From NCBI GenBank assembly GCA_964486455.1, contig CAZAMP010000014.1, positions 1 to 64,000 on the forward strand: a stretch of 64,000 nt of DNA. Direction: 5' to 3'. Shown one piece after another: positions 1-8,277 of this stretch. Source of the stretch: CAZAMP01 sp964486455 (lineage in GTDB: Bacteria; Eisenbacteria; RBG-16-71-46; CAZAMP01). The notes beneath the pieces are model-generated. The model did no database searches. It saw only the letters and a list, made by a program, of their open reading frames with translations, and had not been told where the DNA came from. Position 1 is the stretch's first letter, and every line of letters begins with the position of its first letter. A program made the translations under genes and the position numbers.

Positions 1-228
1 GTGTCCATTAACAAAACGCTTGACCGAGTCCCGCGCGCTCTGACGGGGAACAGTCAGGTAGGTGTGCAGGTCTTTGATGAGGGCAGGTAGCTTATCTGGC
101 TTCCGATCAGCACCGAAAGTGCTGTAGGCGGGCAGATGGGTATCCGTCACCATGAGTCCGTAGACGGTGGTGACAAGATTGCCGTCGTCGGATGACAGAT
201 AGATCTTGGTTTCCGGTAAGTCAGTCAC
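1..228 (-). CDS. Unrecognised partial ORF running off the left edge
   Basis: On the minus strand a frame stays open for 76 codons from a GTG at 228 to base 1, so the C-terminus lies outside the window. The visible part begins VTDLPETKIYLSSDDGNL and is mixed hydrophilic with no motif I recognise. The frame also stays open upstream of the GTG, through the left end of the adjacent IS3-family element. The element may therefore have cut a longer gene, or the GTG may be the true start. No convincing ribosome-binding site decides this. No function is assigned. Confidence 0.35.
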   Translation of the reverse strand, partial: MTDLPETKIYLSSDDGNLVTTVYGLMVTDTHLPAYSTFGADRKPDKLPALIKDLHTYLTVPRQSARDSVKRFVNGH

Positions 229-324
229 GTGTGGTGCAAGGTCGTAGTGACCTCCTCCCGGAAAACTTGACCATTCAAAGCTAGAAAATCTGACGGATCG
301 GGTACTCTTGAGAAGGAGGATCCG

Positions 325-591
325 ATGAAGAAATCGAAGTTCACGGAAGAGCAGATAGCATTTGCCCTACGTCAGGCCGACACGGGCACGAAGATCCCCG
401 ATATCTGCCGGCAGATGGGGATTTCATCGGCGACGTTCTACGCGTGGCGGAAGAAGTACGGTGGCCTTGGCGTTGCGGACCTTCGACGCCTGAAGCAGCT
501 CGAGACCGAGAACAGGCGACTGAAGCAGCTTGTTGCCGATCTCAGTCTGGACAAAGAGATGCTCCAGGAGGTCGTCCGAAAAAAGCTCTGA
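325..591 (+). CDS. IS3-family transposase OrfA
   Basis: This 88-residue protein is the N-terminal, DNA-binding part of an IS3-type transposase. Residues about 1-50 form the HTH_Tnp_1 helix-turn-helix (FTEEQIAFALRQ, then ISSATFYAWRKKYGG). It is followed by a leucine-zipper-like coiled coil (RLKQLETENRRLKQL). A strong ribosome-binding site (agaaggagg) lies just upstream of the ATG. The stop at 589-591 directly follows the slippery heptamer, so part of translation should shift to the -1 frame and make the OrfAB fusion, the active transposase. OrfA alone usually acts as a regulator of transposition in this family. Confidence 0.9.
   Translation: MKKSKFTEEQIAFALRQADTGTKIPDICRQMGISSATFYAWRKKYGGLGVADLRRLKQLETENRRLKQLVADLSLDKEMLQEVVRKKL
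579..585 (+). promoter_or_regulatory. Programmed -1 ribosomal frameshift heptamer A AAA AAG
   Basis: In the orfA frame the codons read cga aaa aag ctc tga, giving the canonical A AAA AAG slippery heptamer two codons before the stop. After a -1 slip the reading continues as GCT CTG AGG CCG, which is exactly the orfB frame. This is the standard mechanism by which IS3-family elements make the OrfAB transposase. Confidence 0.85.
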
Positions 592-1430
592 GGCCGGCGC
601 ACAGGCGCGATCTCGCGACGTTTCTGGTGACGACGTACGCGGTGAGTGTGCGCCGAGCGACCGGCCTACTGTTCCTCAGCCGACCCACATTCTACTACAA
701 GCCGCATCCTCGCGATGACCGAGCAGAGCGACGGCGGATCTGCGAGATCGCTGAAGTGCGAGTTCGCTACGGCATGTGGCGGATCCACACGTTGCTTCGC
801 CGTGAGGGGTGGCTGATCAACCACAAGAAGACCCATCGCATCTACGTGGAGGAAGGGCTCAACTTGAGGCGCAAGCGCCCCCGTCGCCGCGTCTCAGCTG
901 CCCACCGGATGGAACGCCCCTGCGTCACTGGAATCGACGAGTGCTGGAGCATGGACTTTGTGGCAGATGAGCTCTTCAACGGGCGCCGGATCCGGGCGTT
1001 AACTGTACTGGATAACTATAGTCGCGAGAGCCTCGCGATCTCCGTCGGGCAGCGGCTCACTGGAGAGGATGTTGTTCATGCCATGTCCGGGCTCAAGGCA
1101 TTCGGTCGCAAGCCACGACGCATTCAGGTCGACAATGGGAGCGAGTTCATTTCAAAGGCACTCGATCGCTGGGCGTACGAGAACGGCGTGACGCTCGACT
1201 TCTCAAGACCCGGGAAGCCAACAGATAATCCGTTCATCGAGTCGTTCAACGGGAGCTTCCGCGATGAGTGTCTGAACGTGCATTGGTTCTTGTCGATCGA
1301 CGACGCACGAGCGAAGATCGAGCGATGGCGGACGGAGTACAATCAGTCCCGTCCTCACAGCGCACTGAAGGACCTGACCCCGGATGAGTACCGGGATCGA
1401 CACACCGACCCGGCGGGGATTCTAGTTTAG
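585..1430 (+). CDS. IS3-family transposase OrfB (integrase catalytic part of OrfAB)
   Basis: This is the catalytic half, made by -1 frameshift from orfA; the same frame is open upstream to 444 but that part overlaps orfA. The DDE triad of the rve/integrase core is visible: D in WSMDFVADEL, D in IQVDNGSEF, and E in FIESFNGSFRDE about 35 residues further on. An HTH_21-like region (VRYGMWRIHTLLRREGW) precedes the core, and the C-terminus has the usual YNQSRPHSALKDLTPDEY motif. No internal stop or frameshift is seen, so the element may still be active. Confidence 0.88.
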   Translation, partial: ALRPAHRRDLATFLVTTYAVSVRRATGLLFLSRPTFYYKPHPRDDRAERRRICEIAEVRVRYGMWRIHTLLRREGWLINHKKTHRIYVEEGLNLRRKRPRRRVSAAHRMERPCVTGIDECWSMDFVADELFNGRRIRALTVLDNYSRESLAISVGQRLTGEDVVHAMSGLKAFGRKPRRIQVDNGSEFISKALDRWAYENGVTLDFSRPGKPTDNPFIESFNGSFRDECLNVHWFLSIDDARAKIERWRTEYNQSRPHSALKDLTPDEYRDRHTDPAGILV

Positions 1431-1436
1431 CCGGTC

Positions 1437-1456
1437 AGTCATTGGGGATGGGGTCA
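1437..1456. repeat. Right terminal repeat of the IS3 element, perfect inverted copy at 1966-1985
   Basis: The sequence agtcattggggatggggtca closes the IS3-family element. Its exact reverse complement recurs about 0.5 kb downstream, so the intervening segment is bracketed by a perfect 20-bp inverted repeat. Confidence 0.85.
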
Positions 1457-1687
1457 AGTCCACGATCAGCAATGAAGAAGGTGGTTAGTGCGCCGGGCTA
1501 TGCAGAATGGGGATGTGATGACAGCAGCAAGATGTGGCAGATTCTCAGAGAGATGCAGAACTGGCCATGGGATGAGCTGTAGGTTTCTAAACCTTAAGGA
1601 GGTGTTGGGGTAAGTCATCGGAAGTAGTGCTTCCTTGGGAGTTGGTTCGCGTCCGCCAAACTGGGCAGAGATATCCAGCATTCCACT
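1457..1687. other. Non-assigned segment between two IS remnants
   Basis: This 230-base stretch between the IS3 right end and the IS256-type left end has no recognisable gene. A 36-codon plus-strand ORF (1472-1582, beginning MKKVVSAPGYAEWGCDD and ending NWPWDEL) stays open upstream into the IS end. It could be the tail of a disrupted gene. No family resemblance is evident. Confidence 0.4.
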
Positions 1688-1965
1688 GAGACTGTAGGAT
1701 TATCTGTGTAAACGGTCATGACGTACAATCTGAAAGAAGGAGAGTGCTCCATGACCAAGGACGATACAGACAAACTGCTCGATGAACTGCTGAAGGGCAG
1801 GAAGCCCGGGGAGATTTTCGGTGGCGAGGGTCTCTTGAGGGATCTCACCAAGCGGTTGGTCGAACGCACCCTGGAGGGCGAGATGACGGACCATTCCTGC
1901 TGCGATCGGCATTTTCCCGATGGCCGGAACTCCGGCAACTCCCGGAATGGTAAGACAAGCAAGAT
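1688..1965 (+). mobile_element. IS256-family element, left end only
   Basis: The segment begins gagactgtaggattatctg and continues tgtaaac, resembling IS256-family terminal repeats (G(A/G)GACTGT followed by CTGTGTAAAC). A transposase start lies about 60 bases inside. Homology to the transposase stops abruptly at 1965, where an IS3-type terminal repeat begins, so the rest of the element has been lost. Confidence 0.7.
1751..1965 (+). pseudogene. IS256-family transposase, N-terminal fragment
   Basis: Starting at ATG 1751, after a good ribosome-binding site (gaaggagag), the frame encodes about 71 residues typical of the N-terminus of IS256-type (Transposase_mut) enzymes. Examples are LLKGRKPGEIFGGEGLLRDL, LVERTLEGEMTDH and GRNSGNSRNGKTSK. 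The family motif normally continues as K-T-L with the catalytic core after it. Here the frame instead runs into IDPIPND and a stop, encoded by the abutting IS3-type end. The catalytic DDE domain is absent, so this is a dead fragment. Confidence 0.8.
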
Positions 1966-1985
1966 TGACCCCATCCCCAATGACT
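1966..1985. repeat. Orphan IS3-type terminal repeat
   Basis: tgaccccatccccaatgact is the exact reverse complement of the right end of the IS3 element at 1437-1456. Beyond it the sequence retains only weak likeness to an IS3 end (a shared aagctagaa), reaching the stop codon of the next gene at 2002. It is the scar of a second, related IS copy whose body was deleted. Confidence 0.7.
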
Positions 1986-2001
1986 AATACCGAAGCTAGA
2001 A

Positions 2002-3645
2002 TCATTTGGGCTGCTCGGGATGTCCACCCTGAAACTCCTCCACCGGCGCACCCGCCTCCACCTGCTCGCCGCGCAGCCGAAAGATCGATACCGACGATTC
2101 CCCCCAAGGACACGGAACGCTGAACGCATGCACCGGAGCCTCCGAAAAGTGCCCACGCATCCTCGGTGAAAGACTCCCCGACAGACAGGGCTCCGTGACG
2201 CTGAACCCCCCACGCACACTATCGGGCCGGGCGCGAACGGTGACGTAATAATCGACGTCGTGCTCGCGAAGGACCGAGATCAGATCGTCTTGGTTTCTGA
2301 TGTGCTCGAGGAAGGCGCGATCCATGACGAGCCCTTCGGTCTGCACCATAGGCTGGCCGAGCATGTAGCCCACCACGCCGCCCCGGTCTCCCATGGCATA
2401 GGTGCCGGGATGCGTCCGGGCGAAATCGCGAATGCGCACGGCCTGGTGGTACATGAACATCGCGGGGTCTGTCGGTTCGATGGGTCGCCGCCACAGCGCA
2501 CCGATCGTGAGCACGACCACGACAAGTACGAGCGGTGCGAAGACGACCATCGCGCGGCTCGGACCCTCCGCGACAACCCGACACCGTCTGAGGAGTCTCC
2601 ATAGCATGGCACCTGCCACTGTGAGGCTGGGCACCAGCGGATAGAAGTACCACTCCCAGATCGTCCAGTTGCTCCAAAACGCCCATGTCACGAAGAAGGC
2701 CCAGGGAAAGAGCAGCACGGGCCAGACGATCTTCCGGTGTCGATCCTGGATGGTCGACCGAGCCACGAGGAGCATGAGGATAGCAGCCCCTCCGAGGGCT
2801 AAAGAGGGCCAGACGTAGACCGGGTTCACCAAGATCGGCGCGGTGAACATATCCAAGAACACGAAGCTCGGTCGCCAGCTCAGATCGAGGTGCTTCACCA
2901 TGCCCGAGATGGGAAGGAGCGTGTCGAAGAAGCTCACGTTCGAGGCGAGATACAGAGGAAGGAGAATCCCTCCCGCGCAGAACTTGCCGAGCCGGATCGC
3001 GGAGGCGCGAATGCTTCCCGCCGATAGACTGTAGGGGATGAGGAAGAGCGCGACGAGGAGCGCCACGTCAAGTCGGCAGAGGACCAGAAGCGAGGTGAAA
3101 AAGCCGAGGGCATAGCCACCCGTCGTCCGATCCCAATCGTTGCTCTCGGCCATGAGCCGATTCACCCAGAGGAAGAGGACGAAAAGCAGTAGCCCGACCT
3201 CGACGCCGGTCCTCGCAAGAAACAAGGTGAAGCCGGCAGCCTGCAACGCAAGAAGCGACGCGAGAGCGCGTTCGCCGACAAGGCGTCGAGCCAAAGCGTA
3301 GGCCAGAAAGAAGACACCAACCACGCAAAGGAAGATCACCGTCGACACGGCAAAAAGAAATGCGCGGTCTTCACCGCCGACGAGAGCCATGAGCCCCACC
3401 AGTACCGCCATCCAGAGCGGTTGGTATCCATTGGTCAGGGTCTTTCCGTCAAAGGTGGAGGCCCCCGTTTCATAGATATTCCTGGCCACCTGCGCGTAGT
3501 AGAAGAAATCGTCGAAGACGTAGGCCAGATACGCCGTGCCCGGGTAGGTGTAGCCGACAAAGAGGACAGAGAGAGCCGAGATGACGATGAGGACGAGAGC
3601 GGTGCCGAAGGTCACGCGATCGAAGAACTGCCGCCAGTCCTTCAT
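2002..3645 (-). CDS. GT-C-like multi-pass membrane protein (putative lipid-linked sugar transferase)
   Basis: This 547-residue polytopic protein has at least ten hydrophobic segments. After the first segment comes an acidic first-loop motif, VFDDFFYYAQVARNI, followed by STFDGKTLTNGYQPLWMA. This layout is common in GT-C (ArnT/PMT-like) transferases that use polyprenyl-phosphate sugars on the periplasmic side. The hydrophilic C-terminal 130 residues would be periplasmic. The start ATG is preceded by aaggag at good spacing. The gene is alone on the minus strand, divergent from mgtE, and its stop abuts IS debris, so the very C-terminus could have been altered. Substrate is unknown; the assignment rests on topology and the DD motif. 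Confidence 0.6.
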   Translation of the reverse strand: MKDWRQFFDRVTFGTALVLIVISALSVLFVGYTYPGTAYLAYVFDDFFYYAQVARNIYETGASTFDGKTLTNGYQPLWMAVLVGLMALVGGEDRAFLFAVSTVIFLCVVGVFFLAYALARRLVGERALASLLALQAAGFTLFLARTGVEVGLLLFVLFLWVNRLMAESNDWDRTTGGYALGFFTSLLVLCRLDVALLVALFLIPYSLSAGSIRASAIRLGKFCAGGILLPLYLASNVSFFDTLLPISGMVKHLDLSWRPSFVFLDMFTAPILVNPVYVWPSLALGGAAILMLLVARSTIQDRHRKIVWPVLLFPWAFFVTWAFWSNWTIWEWYFYPLVPSLTVAGAMLWRLLRRCRVVAEGPSRAMVVFAPLVLVVVVLTIGALWRRPIEPTDPAMFMYHQAVRIRDFARTHPGTYAMGDRGGVVGYMLGQPMVQTEGLVMDRAFLEHIRNQDDLISVLREHDVDYYVTVRARPDSVRGGFSVTEPCLSGSLSPRMRGHFSEAPVHAFSVPCPWGESSVSIFRLRGEQVEAGAPVEEFQGGHPEQPK

Positions 3646-3847
3646 CCAGCCATCTCCTTTCCGGTGGGCGATGCGTGTTCCCTGACCGTCACGCCATTCT
3701 GGGGGGCAGGGTAGTCGATCTGAATAGAACCTAAAAGCACGGAGACCCGTGGAGCGAGCTGTTCAGCACCTATTACTTCCCCTTGCCCCCCTCCTTCATC
3801 TCCCGTATCAATAGCGGGTTATTCAATCCCCAAACTCGGACGATGCC

Positions 3848-5206
3848 ATGGCGGATCTCGCTCCAGAAGTCATCGACGAACTGCTCGATCTCGTCGAACG
3901 TCGTCACGACGCGATGATCCGGAACATCCTTCCCAACCTCCACTTCTCCGAGATCGCCCGGCTTCTCGACGCCCTCGACACCGACGACCGGGATTATCTC
4001 TTCGACCTCCTCGACCCGGAAGTCGCCTCCGAGGTCCTCATCGAGCTGGACGATCACACGCGCGAGGATCTTCTCGAGGACATGCCGCCCGAAGAGATCT
4101 CCGAGTACGTGGAGCACCTCGACTCGGACGACGCCACCGACATCATCGGCGAGCTGGACGAACCGGTTCAGGAAGACGTCCTCGAACGCCTCGACGACGA
4201 AGACGCCGAAGCCGTTCGAAGCCTTCTCGTCTACGACGAAGAGTCCGCCGGCGGGATCATGGCCTCCGAATTCATCTCACTCGCTCCGTCCTCGAGCGTG
4301 GACGAGGCCATCCGCACCATCCGAGAACTCGTCGACGAGATGCCGAACCTCACCGCCATCTACACCGTCGACGAGACCGAGCGGCTCTCCGGCGTCGTTC
4401 CGCTGAGCGCGCTGCTCCTCGCAAAGCGCGGCACCATTCTCCAAGGCCTGATGGAGCCGCCGGAGCTCACCGTTCCCCCCGAGATGGACCAGGAGGAAGT
4501 TGCCCGGCGCGTTTCCCAGTACGATCTGGTCGAAGTCCCCGTCGTTGACGAGAACAAGCGGATGATCGGTGTCATCACCGTCGATGACGTCGTCGATGTC
4601 ATGGAGGAAGAGGCGGACGAGGACCTGGCCCGCATGACGGGTACCGTTGCCGAGAGTGTCGTGGCCGACAGCGTGCTCCACGCCTCGGGCCACCGGCTCC
4701 CGTGGCTTCTACTCGGCCTCGCCGGCGGCATCCTCGCCGCCTACATCATGAGCCGTTTCGAGAACGCGCTCAGCCTCAAGGAATTCGTGAACCTCGCCTT
4801 CTTCATTCCCGTAATCATGGCGATGGGTGGAAACGTCGCCATACAGTCGTCGTCGATCGCGGTGCGCTCGCTTGCATTGGGAGAGGGTGCCTATCGCGCG
4901 ATGGGACGGCGCATCTTGAAAGAGTTCCTCGTGAGTCTACTCAACGGACTCGTCTGCGGCGGGGTGCTCGCGATCGCGTCCGGCCTCTGGCTCGGATCGT
5001 TCTGGCTCGCGATACTCATCGGCGTCGCCCTCTTCTGCGTCATCTTGATCTCCACGACGATCGGCGCGCTGGTTCCCGTGATCCTCGACCGCATGAAGGT
5101 CGACCCGGCCATCGGTACGGGGCCGTTCGTGACGACGTCTAATGACGTGCTGGGGATCGTCGTCTATCTCTCCCTCGCGCACTGGCTCATTCCCATCATT
5201 CGCTGA
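3848..5206 (+). CDS. mgtE: Magnesium transporter MgtE
   Basis: This 452-residue protein has full MgtE architecture. An acidic N-terminal superhelical domain (about 1-130) contains repeated D/E-rich turns that bind regulatory Mg2+. Two CBS domains follow (about 135-255), beginning at SAGGIMASEF. The C-terminal membrane domain (about 275-452) has about five segments, with the conserved FIPVIMAMGGNVAIQSS and DPAIGTGPFVTTSNDVLG motifs that line the pore. It functions as a dimeric Mg2+ channel gated by cytosolic Mg2+. Its TGA overlaps the ATG of the next gene by one base, so the two are probably co-translated. I see no M-box riboswitch in the 200 bases upstream. Confidence 0.92.
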   Translation: MADLAPEVIDELLDLVERRHDAMIRNILPNLHFSEIARLLDALDTDDRDYLFDLLDPEVASEVLIELDDHTREDLLEDMPPEEISEYVEHLDSDDATDIIGELDEPVQEDVLERLDDEDAEAVRSLLVYDEESAGGIMASEFISLAPSSSVDEAIRTIRELVDEMPNLTAIYTVDETERLSGVVPLSALLLAKRGTILQGLMEPPELTVPPEMDQEEVARRVSQYDLVEVPVVDENKRMIGVITVDDVVDVMEEEADEDLARMTGTVAESVVADSVLHASGHRLPWLLLGLAGGILAAYIMSRFENALSLKEFVNLAFFIPVIMAMGGNVAIQSSSIAVRSLALGEGAYRAMGRRILKEFLVSLLNGLVCGGVLAIASGLWLGSFWLAILIGVALFCVILISTTIGALVPVILDRMKVDPAIGTGPFVTTSNDVLGIVVYLSLAHWLIPIIR

Positions 5207-5730
5207 TGTTTCTCACGATCGGCGATATCATCCTCCGCGTCATTCTGATGGCGGGCCTCGCCGTTGGTCTCCTCTTGATCCCGCTCGGGCTGAGCGGCAA
5301 CTTCGTCATCATTGGACTTCTCGCCCTCTACGATCTCACTCACGGCTTTAGCATTTTCGGCCATACGCTTCTCGTGTTCCTTGGGTTGGCGGTTGTCGGT
5401 GAGGTCGTGGAAGCGCTCCTCGGATCGGCCATGGCAAAGCGATACGGAGCGGGGAAGGGGGGGATGGCCGGCGCCTTCATCGGCGGCATCGTTGGGGCCA
5501 TCGCCGGAAGCGCGCTCTGGGCACCGATCGGCACCCTCATCGGGTCGTTCATCGGCGCGTTTCTCCTGGCGTTTCTCTTGGAGTGGTTCATCCACCGAGG
5601 TGACGAGGGGGGCGCGGCCGAAGGTTTCAAGGCCGGCTGGGGCGCCTTCGTGGGCAAGTTCCTCGCCATGGGCTTCAAGGTCTCGATCGGGATCGGCATC
5701 GTCGTCTGGTCGGTTGCCAGGATTTGGTAA
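5206..5730 (+). CDS. DUF456-family small membrane protein
   Basis: This 174-residue hydrophobic protein has about five membrane segments rich in glycine and alanine, with GGMAGAFIGGIVGAIAGSAL and GTLIGSFIGAFLLAFLLEW in the middle. That pattern, with an N-terminal LLIPLGLSGNFVIIGLLALY, matches the DUF456 family, whose function is unknown. The ATG overlaps the mgtE stop by one base, so it is likely co-expressed with the Mg2+ transporter. A role in that transport is only a guess from position. Confidence 0.75.
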   Translation: MFLTIGDIILRVILMAGLAVGLLLIPLGLSGNFVIIGLLALYDLTHGFSIFGHTLLVFLGLAVVGEVVEALLGSAMAKRYGAGKGGMAGAFIGGIVGAIAGSALWAPIGTLIGSFIGAFLLAFLLEWFIHRGDEGGAAEGFKAGWGAFVGKFLAMGFKVSIGIGIVVWSVARIW

Positions 5731-5745
5731 GAGTGTGATCGGCAG

Positions 5746-5761
5746 CTTCCGACTACGGAAG
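5746..5761. terminator. Short hairpin between convergent genes
   Basis: A perfect 6-bp stem, cttccg/cggaag, with a 4-base loop lies between the DUF456 gene and the convergent SGNH gene; the stop codon of the latter sits in the loop. No T tract follows on either strand, so termination is only suggested by position. Confidence 0.2.
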
Positions 5762-6997
5762 AAGTCCTGCGCTATCGATCATCGCGAACGCCCGCTCGCA
5801 AATGACCTCGGCGGCCACCCGCTGTCCGTGTTCGTTGAAATGCATGTCTCCGCGTCGCCGATAGAGCGACGCCTGCTCCTCTTCAGTGACCCTCTTCATC
5901 GCAGGCAGAAGATCAAGAGTGGCAATCCCGTTCGCGTCGAAGAAGGTCTTCAGGCGCCTGTTCTGGTAGCCCAGATCGAACCGCCTGCCGTCCAGCGCGT
6001 AGGTATGCTGCAGTAGCTCCCAGCTCTTCCCGGAGACCTGGATTCGCACGGGGAAGAGAACGACGAGGAGCTCCGCGCCGTCTTGCGCCGTACGTGCGTG
6101 AATGCCCGCAATCGCCTCCTCGAAGTCGACGAACATCCGCTCGATCTCCGGCAGAAGCGGTTGGTAGAAGAGCCCGAGCGAGATGTAGTACCCCGCGGCG
6201 TTGACGTGACCGGGTGAGCCGGCGACCGGCGCCATTCGCGGCGGCACGGCATCGGCGAACCGGGTCGTCCGTTCGGCGAGCCGCCTGCGGACGGCGTGCT
6301 GGATCTTCCGGGCGAAGCGGACGGGCGCATTCAGCTCAGCGAAGGCGTCGCCCGGCAGGAAGAGGTCATCGAGGTGAATCGCGACCTGCTCGGGGTTGCC
6401 GTCGTAGGCGAGGGTGGTCGCTCCCCGTTCGTCGCGCACGGGAAGCATGCCTCCTTTGTAGTTGTGCCATGTCAGGTCATTGCCAAGCGTCACTCCCAGG
6501 ATCACGAGCTGTGGCCCATAGCGGTTCCCGTGCTCTTGATAGTAGTACCAGGCGTTCGCGCAGTTGTTGTGACCCGAGATCAGAACCTCGCACCTACCCG
6601 AGTCGTGCCGACCAATCCGCTCGTTCAGTTGCCGCTGCAGGAGAAACCCGATCGTCTCTTCCTGATCCGTTCGCATGCCGTCGACGAAGGAATCCCCCAT
6701 GAAGAGGATCCTGAATGTCCCATCCGGCACGTCATGGGGAAACTCACGGCGGTTTCGGAAGCCCTTGGCGTTCGTGACGAAGCGAACCGGGTGTCCGCGC
6801 ACTTCTCCCTGGACCAGGAGATCCAGGTTCGGCAGGAGATGCCCGCCCTCGCGCGTCGGGTCGAACTGACGCACGCTATGGTAGTCCCGCATCTTCGACC
6901 GTGGGGTCCCCACGGGTAGCAGCAGCCACAAGACCACGGGAAGGATCGCCGCCGCCAGCAGGAGCGATATGTACGCTGTGGTTTTGCGGGAGATCAC
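5753..6997 (-). CDS. Membrane-anchored SGNH/GDSL-type hydrolase or acyltransferase
   Basis: The 414-residue protein has one N-terminal hydrophobic anchor (about 9-28) and a periplasmic domain. SGNH blocks are visible: LFMGDSFVDGM at about 94 (nucleophile Ser), GVTLGNDLTW (block III Asn), and DMHFNEHGQRVAAEV near the C-terminus (catalytic Asp and His). Such anchored SGNH proteins in glycan loci often add or remove acyl groups on exported polysaccharides, as AlgX/AlgJ do. The reaction here is inferred, not shown. It lies at the left border of the glycosyltransferase region, on the opposite strand. Confidence 0.7.
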   Translation of the reverse strand: MISRKTTAYISLLLAAAILPVVLWLLLPVGTPRSKMRDYHSVRQFDPTREGGHLLPNLDLLVQGEVRGHPVRFVTNAKGFRNRREFPHDVPDGTFRILFMGDSFVDGMRTDQEETIGFLLQRQLNERIGRHDSGRCEVLISGHNNCANAWYYYQEHGNRYGPQLVILGVTLGNDLTWHNYKGGMLPVRDERGATTLAYDGNPEQVAIHLDDLFLPGDAFAELNAPVRFARKIQHAVRRRLAERTTRFADAVPPRMAPVAGSPGHVNAAGYYISLGLFYQPLLPEIERMFVDFEEAIAGIHARTAQDGAELLVVLFPVRIQVSGKSWELLQHTYALDGRRFDLGYQNRRLKTFFDANGIATLDLLPAMKRVTEEEQASLYRRRGDMHFNEHGQRVAAEVICERAFAMIDSAGLLP

Positions 6998-7300
6998 AAT
7001 CGGTCGCCTCCGTACGCTCAGCGGTATGAGCCTTCAGCGCTCGTCATGACTGTCAGATCATCCGATACCGCATAATCTTACACGCGGCAACCGCGCATCC
7101 TCCACCGAGTTCCTTTGCGCTCTGGGGAGCGTGGAGTCGCGGTCACGAGGCCGAACGAATGATCGGTGATTGCCTCATAACCTGTGTGACGACAAGAGGT
7201 CAGGTGTTCTCAGCCTGGGCGAGAGAAACAGATCCCCGGCCACCTGACAATTCAGATAGACTTATCCATATTCTCATGCCAGTGGCCATGCTAGGCGAAC
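6998..7300. other. Divergent intergenic region, no gene seen
   Basis: About 300 bases separate the SGNH gene from the first glycosyltransferase gene of the plus-strand operon. It is locally more AT-rich near 7247-7275 (ctgacaattcagatagac, then tatccatattct), where a promoter would be expected. The boxes are poor matches and the spacing is 19 bases, so none is called. No RNA gene or repeat is visible. Confidence 0.4.
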
Positions 7301-8272
7301 GTGAAACACAAGGATGCACACATCTTGGATCGCCTCGATGATCGGACGATTCCGAATGATCCCGCGGAGCTGAGACTCTTTGCCTACGTACGGAACGAGT
7401 CGCTTCGCCTGCCGTATCTCCTGTCGTACTACCGATCGATGGGTGTCGATCGGTTCTTCTTCATAGACAATGCCTCTTCGGATTCCACGCGCGATCTCCT
7501 TCTGGCCGAAAAGGCTACGCACGTTTTCCACACGACCCAGCGTTTCGGCGACGCCACCCGCGGACAGGATTGGATCGACGCGTTGCTCGATCGCTTCGGC
7601 GTGGGCCACTGGTGTATCTGCATCAACGCGGACGAGATCTTCATCTACCCGCATCACGACCGGCTCGCGCTGAAGGACCTCTGCCGCTATCTCGATTCGA
7701 GGGGTGCTTCCGCTCAACCGGCGCTCCTTCTCGACATGTACGGCGACGGACCGATCGCCGATGCTTCCTGTCGCGCGGGAGACGATCCGCTCGAGGTCGC
7801 CGCCTACTTCGATACGACGCTCCCCGAACCGGGGATGCACACAGAGCATCCCGGCCAGCTCTACATCCGTGGCGGGATGCGGGAGCGCGTCTTCGGCGTG
7901 CGCGCGACTCTCAACAAGGTGCCGCTATTTCGGTATTCACTCGGCGTTCGGCTCTACGAAGGGTTTCACTTCATCGACGGCGTGACCGCTTCCGAGCTTC
8001 TCGGTGGTCTCCTGCACTTCAAATACCTCGACGACTTCGGTGACCGCGCGGTCGAGGAGGCCCGGAGAGGTGAGCACTGGTGCGAGGCGAAGGAATACAA
8101 GGCGTACGCCGAGGCAATCACGCGAGACGCATCGATCAATCCCCGCTATGAAGGGTCGGCCAAGTATGAGGGATGGCGGCAGCTCGTCGAGCTTGGACTC
8201 ATGAAGAACAGCCGGGCGTTCGAGCGATACGCCCGCGACGGCGGTGGCGGTCCGAAAAGCGGCAAGGAGTAG
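7301..8272 (+). CDS. Glycosyltransferase, Glyco_tranf_2_4-like
   Basis: This 323-residue soluble protein starts at GTG. Residues about 25-120 carry the core of the Glyco_tranf_2_4 family: YVRNESLRLPYLLSYYRSMG, then VDRFFFIDNASSDSTRDLL, then CICINADEIFIYP, where D-E is the metal/nucleotide-sugar site. The fold is GT-A. It would transfer a sugar from an NDP-sugar to a growing glycan at the cytoplasmic face. It is the first gene of a plus-strand set (spacings 5, 11, 16 and 12 bases) that ends with an epimerase. The weak ribosome-binding site makes the exact start uncertain. Donor and acceptor are unknown. Confidence 0.75.
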   Translation: MKHKDAHILDRLDDRTIPNDPAELRLFAYVRNESLRLPYLLSYYRSMGVDRFFFIDNASSDSTRDLLLAEKATHVFHTTQRFGDATRGQDWIDALLDRFGVGHWCICINADEIFIYPHHDRLALKDLCRYLDSRGASAQPALLLDMYGDGPIADASCRAGDDPLEVAAYFDTTLPEPGMHTEHPGQLYIRGGMRERVFGVRATLNKVPLFRYSLGVRLYEGFHFIDGVTASELLGGLLHFKYLDDFGDRAVEEARRGEHWCEAKEYKAYAEAITRDASINPRYEGSAKYEGWRQLVELGLMKNSRAFERYARDGGGGPKSGKE

Positions 8273-8277
8273 GATCC

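Larger units (their letters stand above)
248..1456 (+). mobile_element. IS3-family insertion sequence (IS407-like), apparently complete
   Basis: The element is about 1.2 kb. Its left end begins tgacctcctccc and the reverse complement of its right end begins tgaccccatccc, an imperfect terminal inverted repeat. Inside are orfA and orfB in the -1 relation typical of IS3-family elements, joined by an A AAA AAG slippery site. The OrfA sequence and the DDE pattern of OrfB look like the IS407 group. That group normally makes a 4-bp target duplication, but the flanks here (gtag and agtc) do not match. A later rearrangement or deletion next to the element is likely, in keeping with the IS debris to its right. 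Confidence 0.85.

Noticed and set aside
3646..3847. Mg2+-sensing (M-box) riboswitch upstream of mgtE
   Set aside because: The 200-base leader shows none of the conserved M-box helices or motifs that I can identify.
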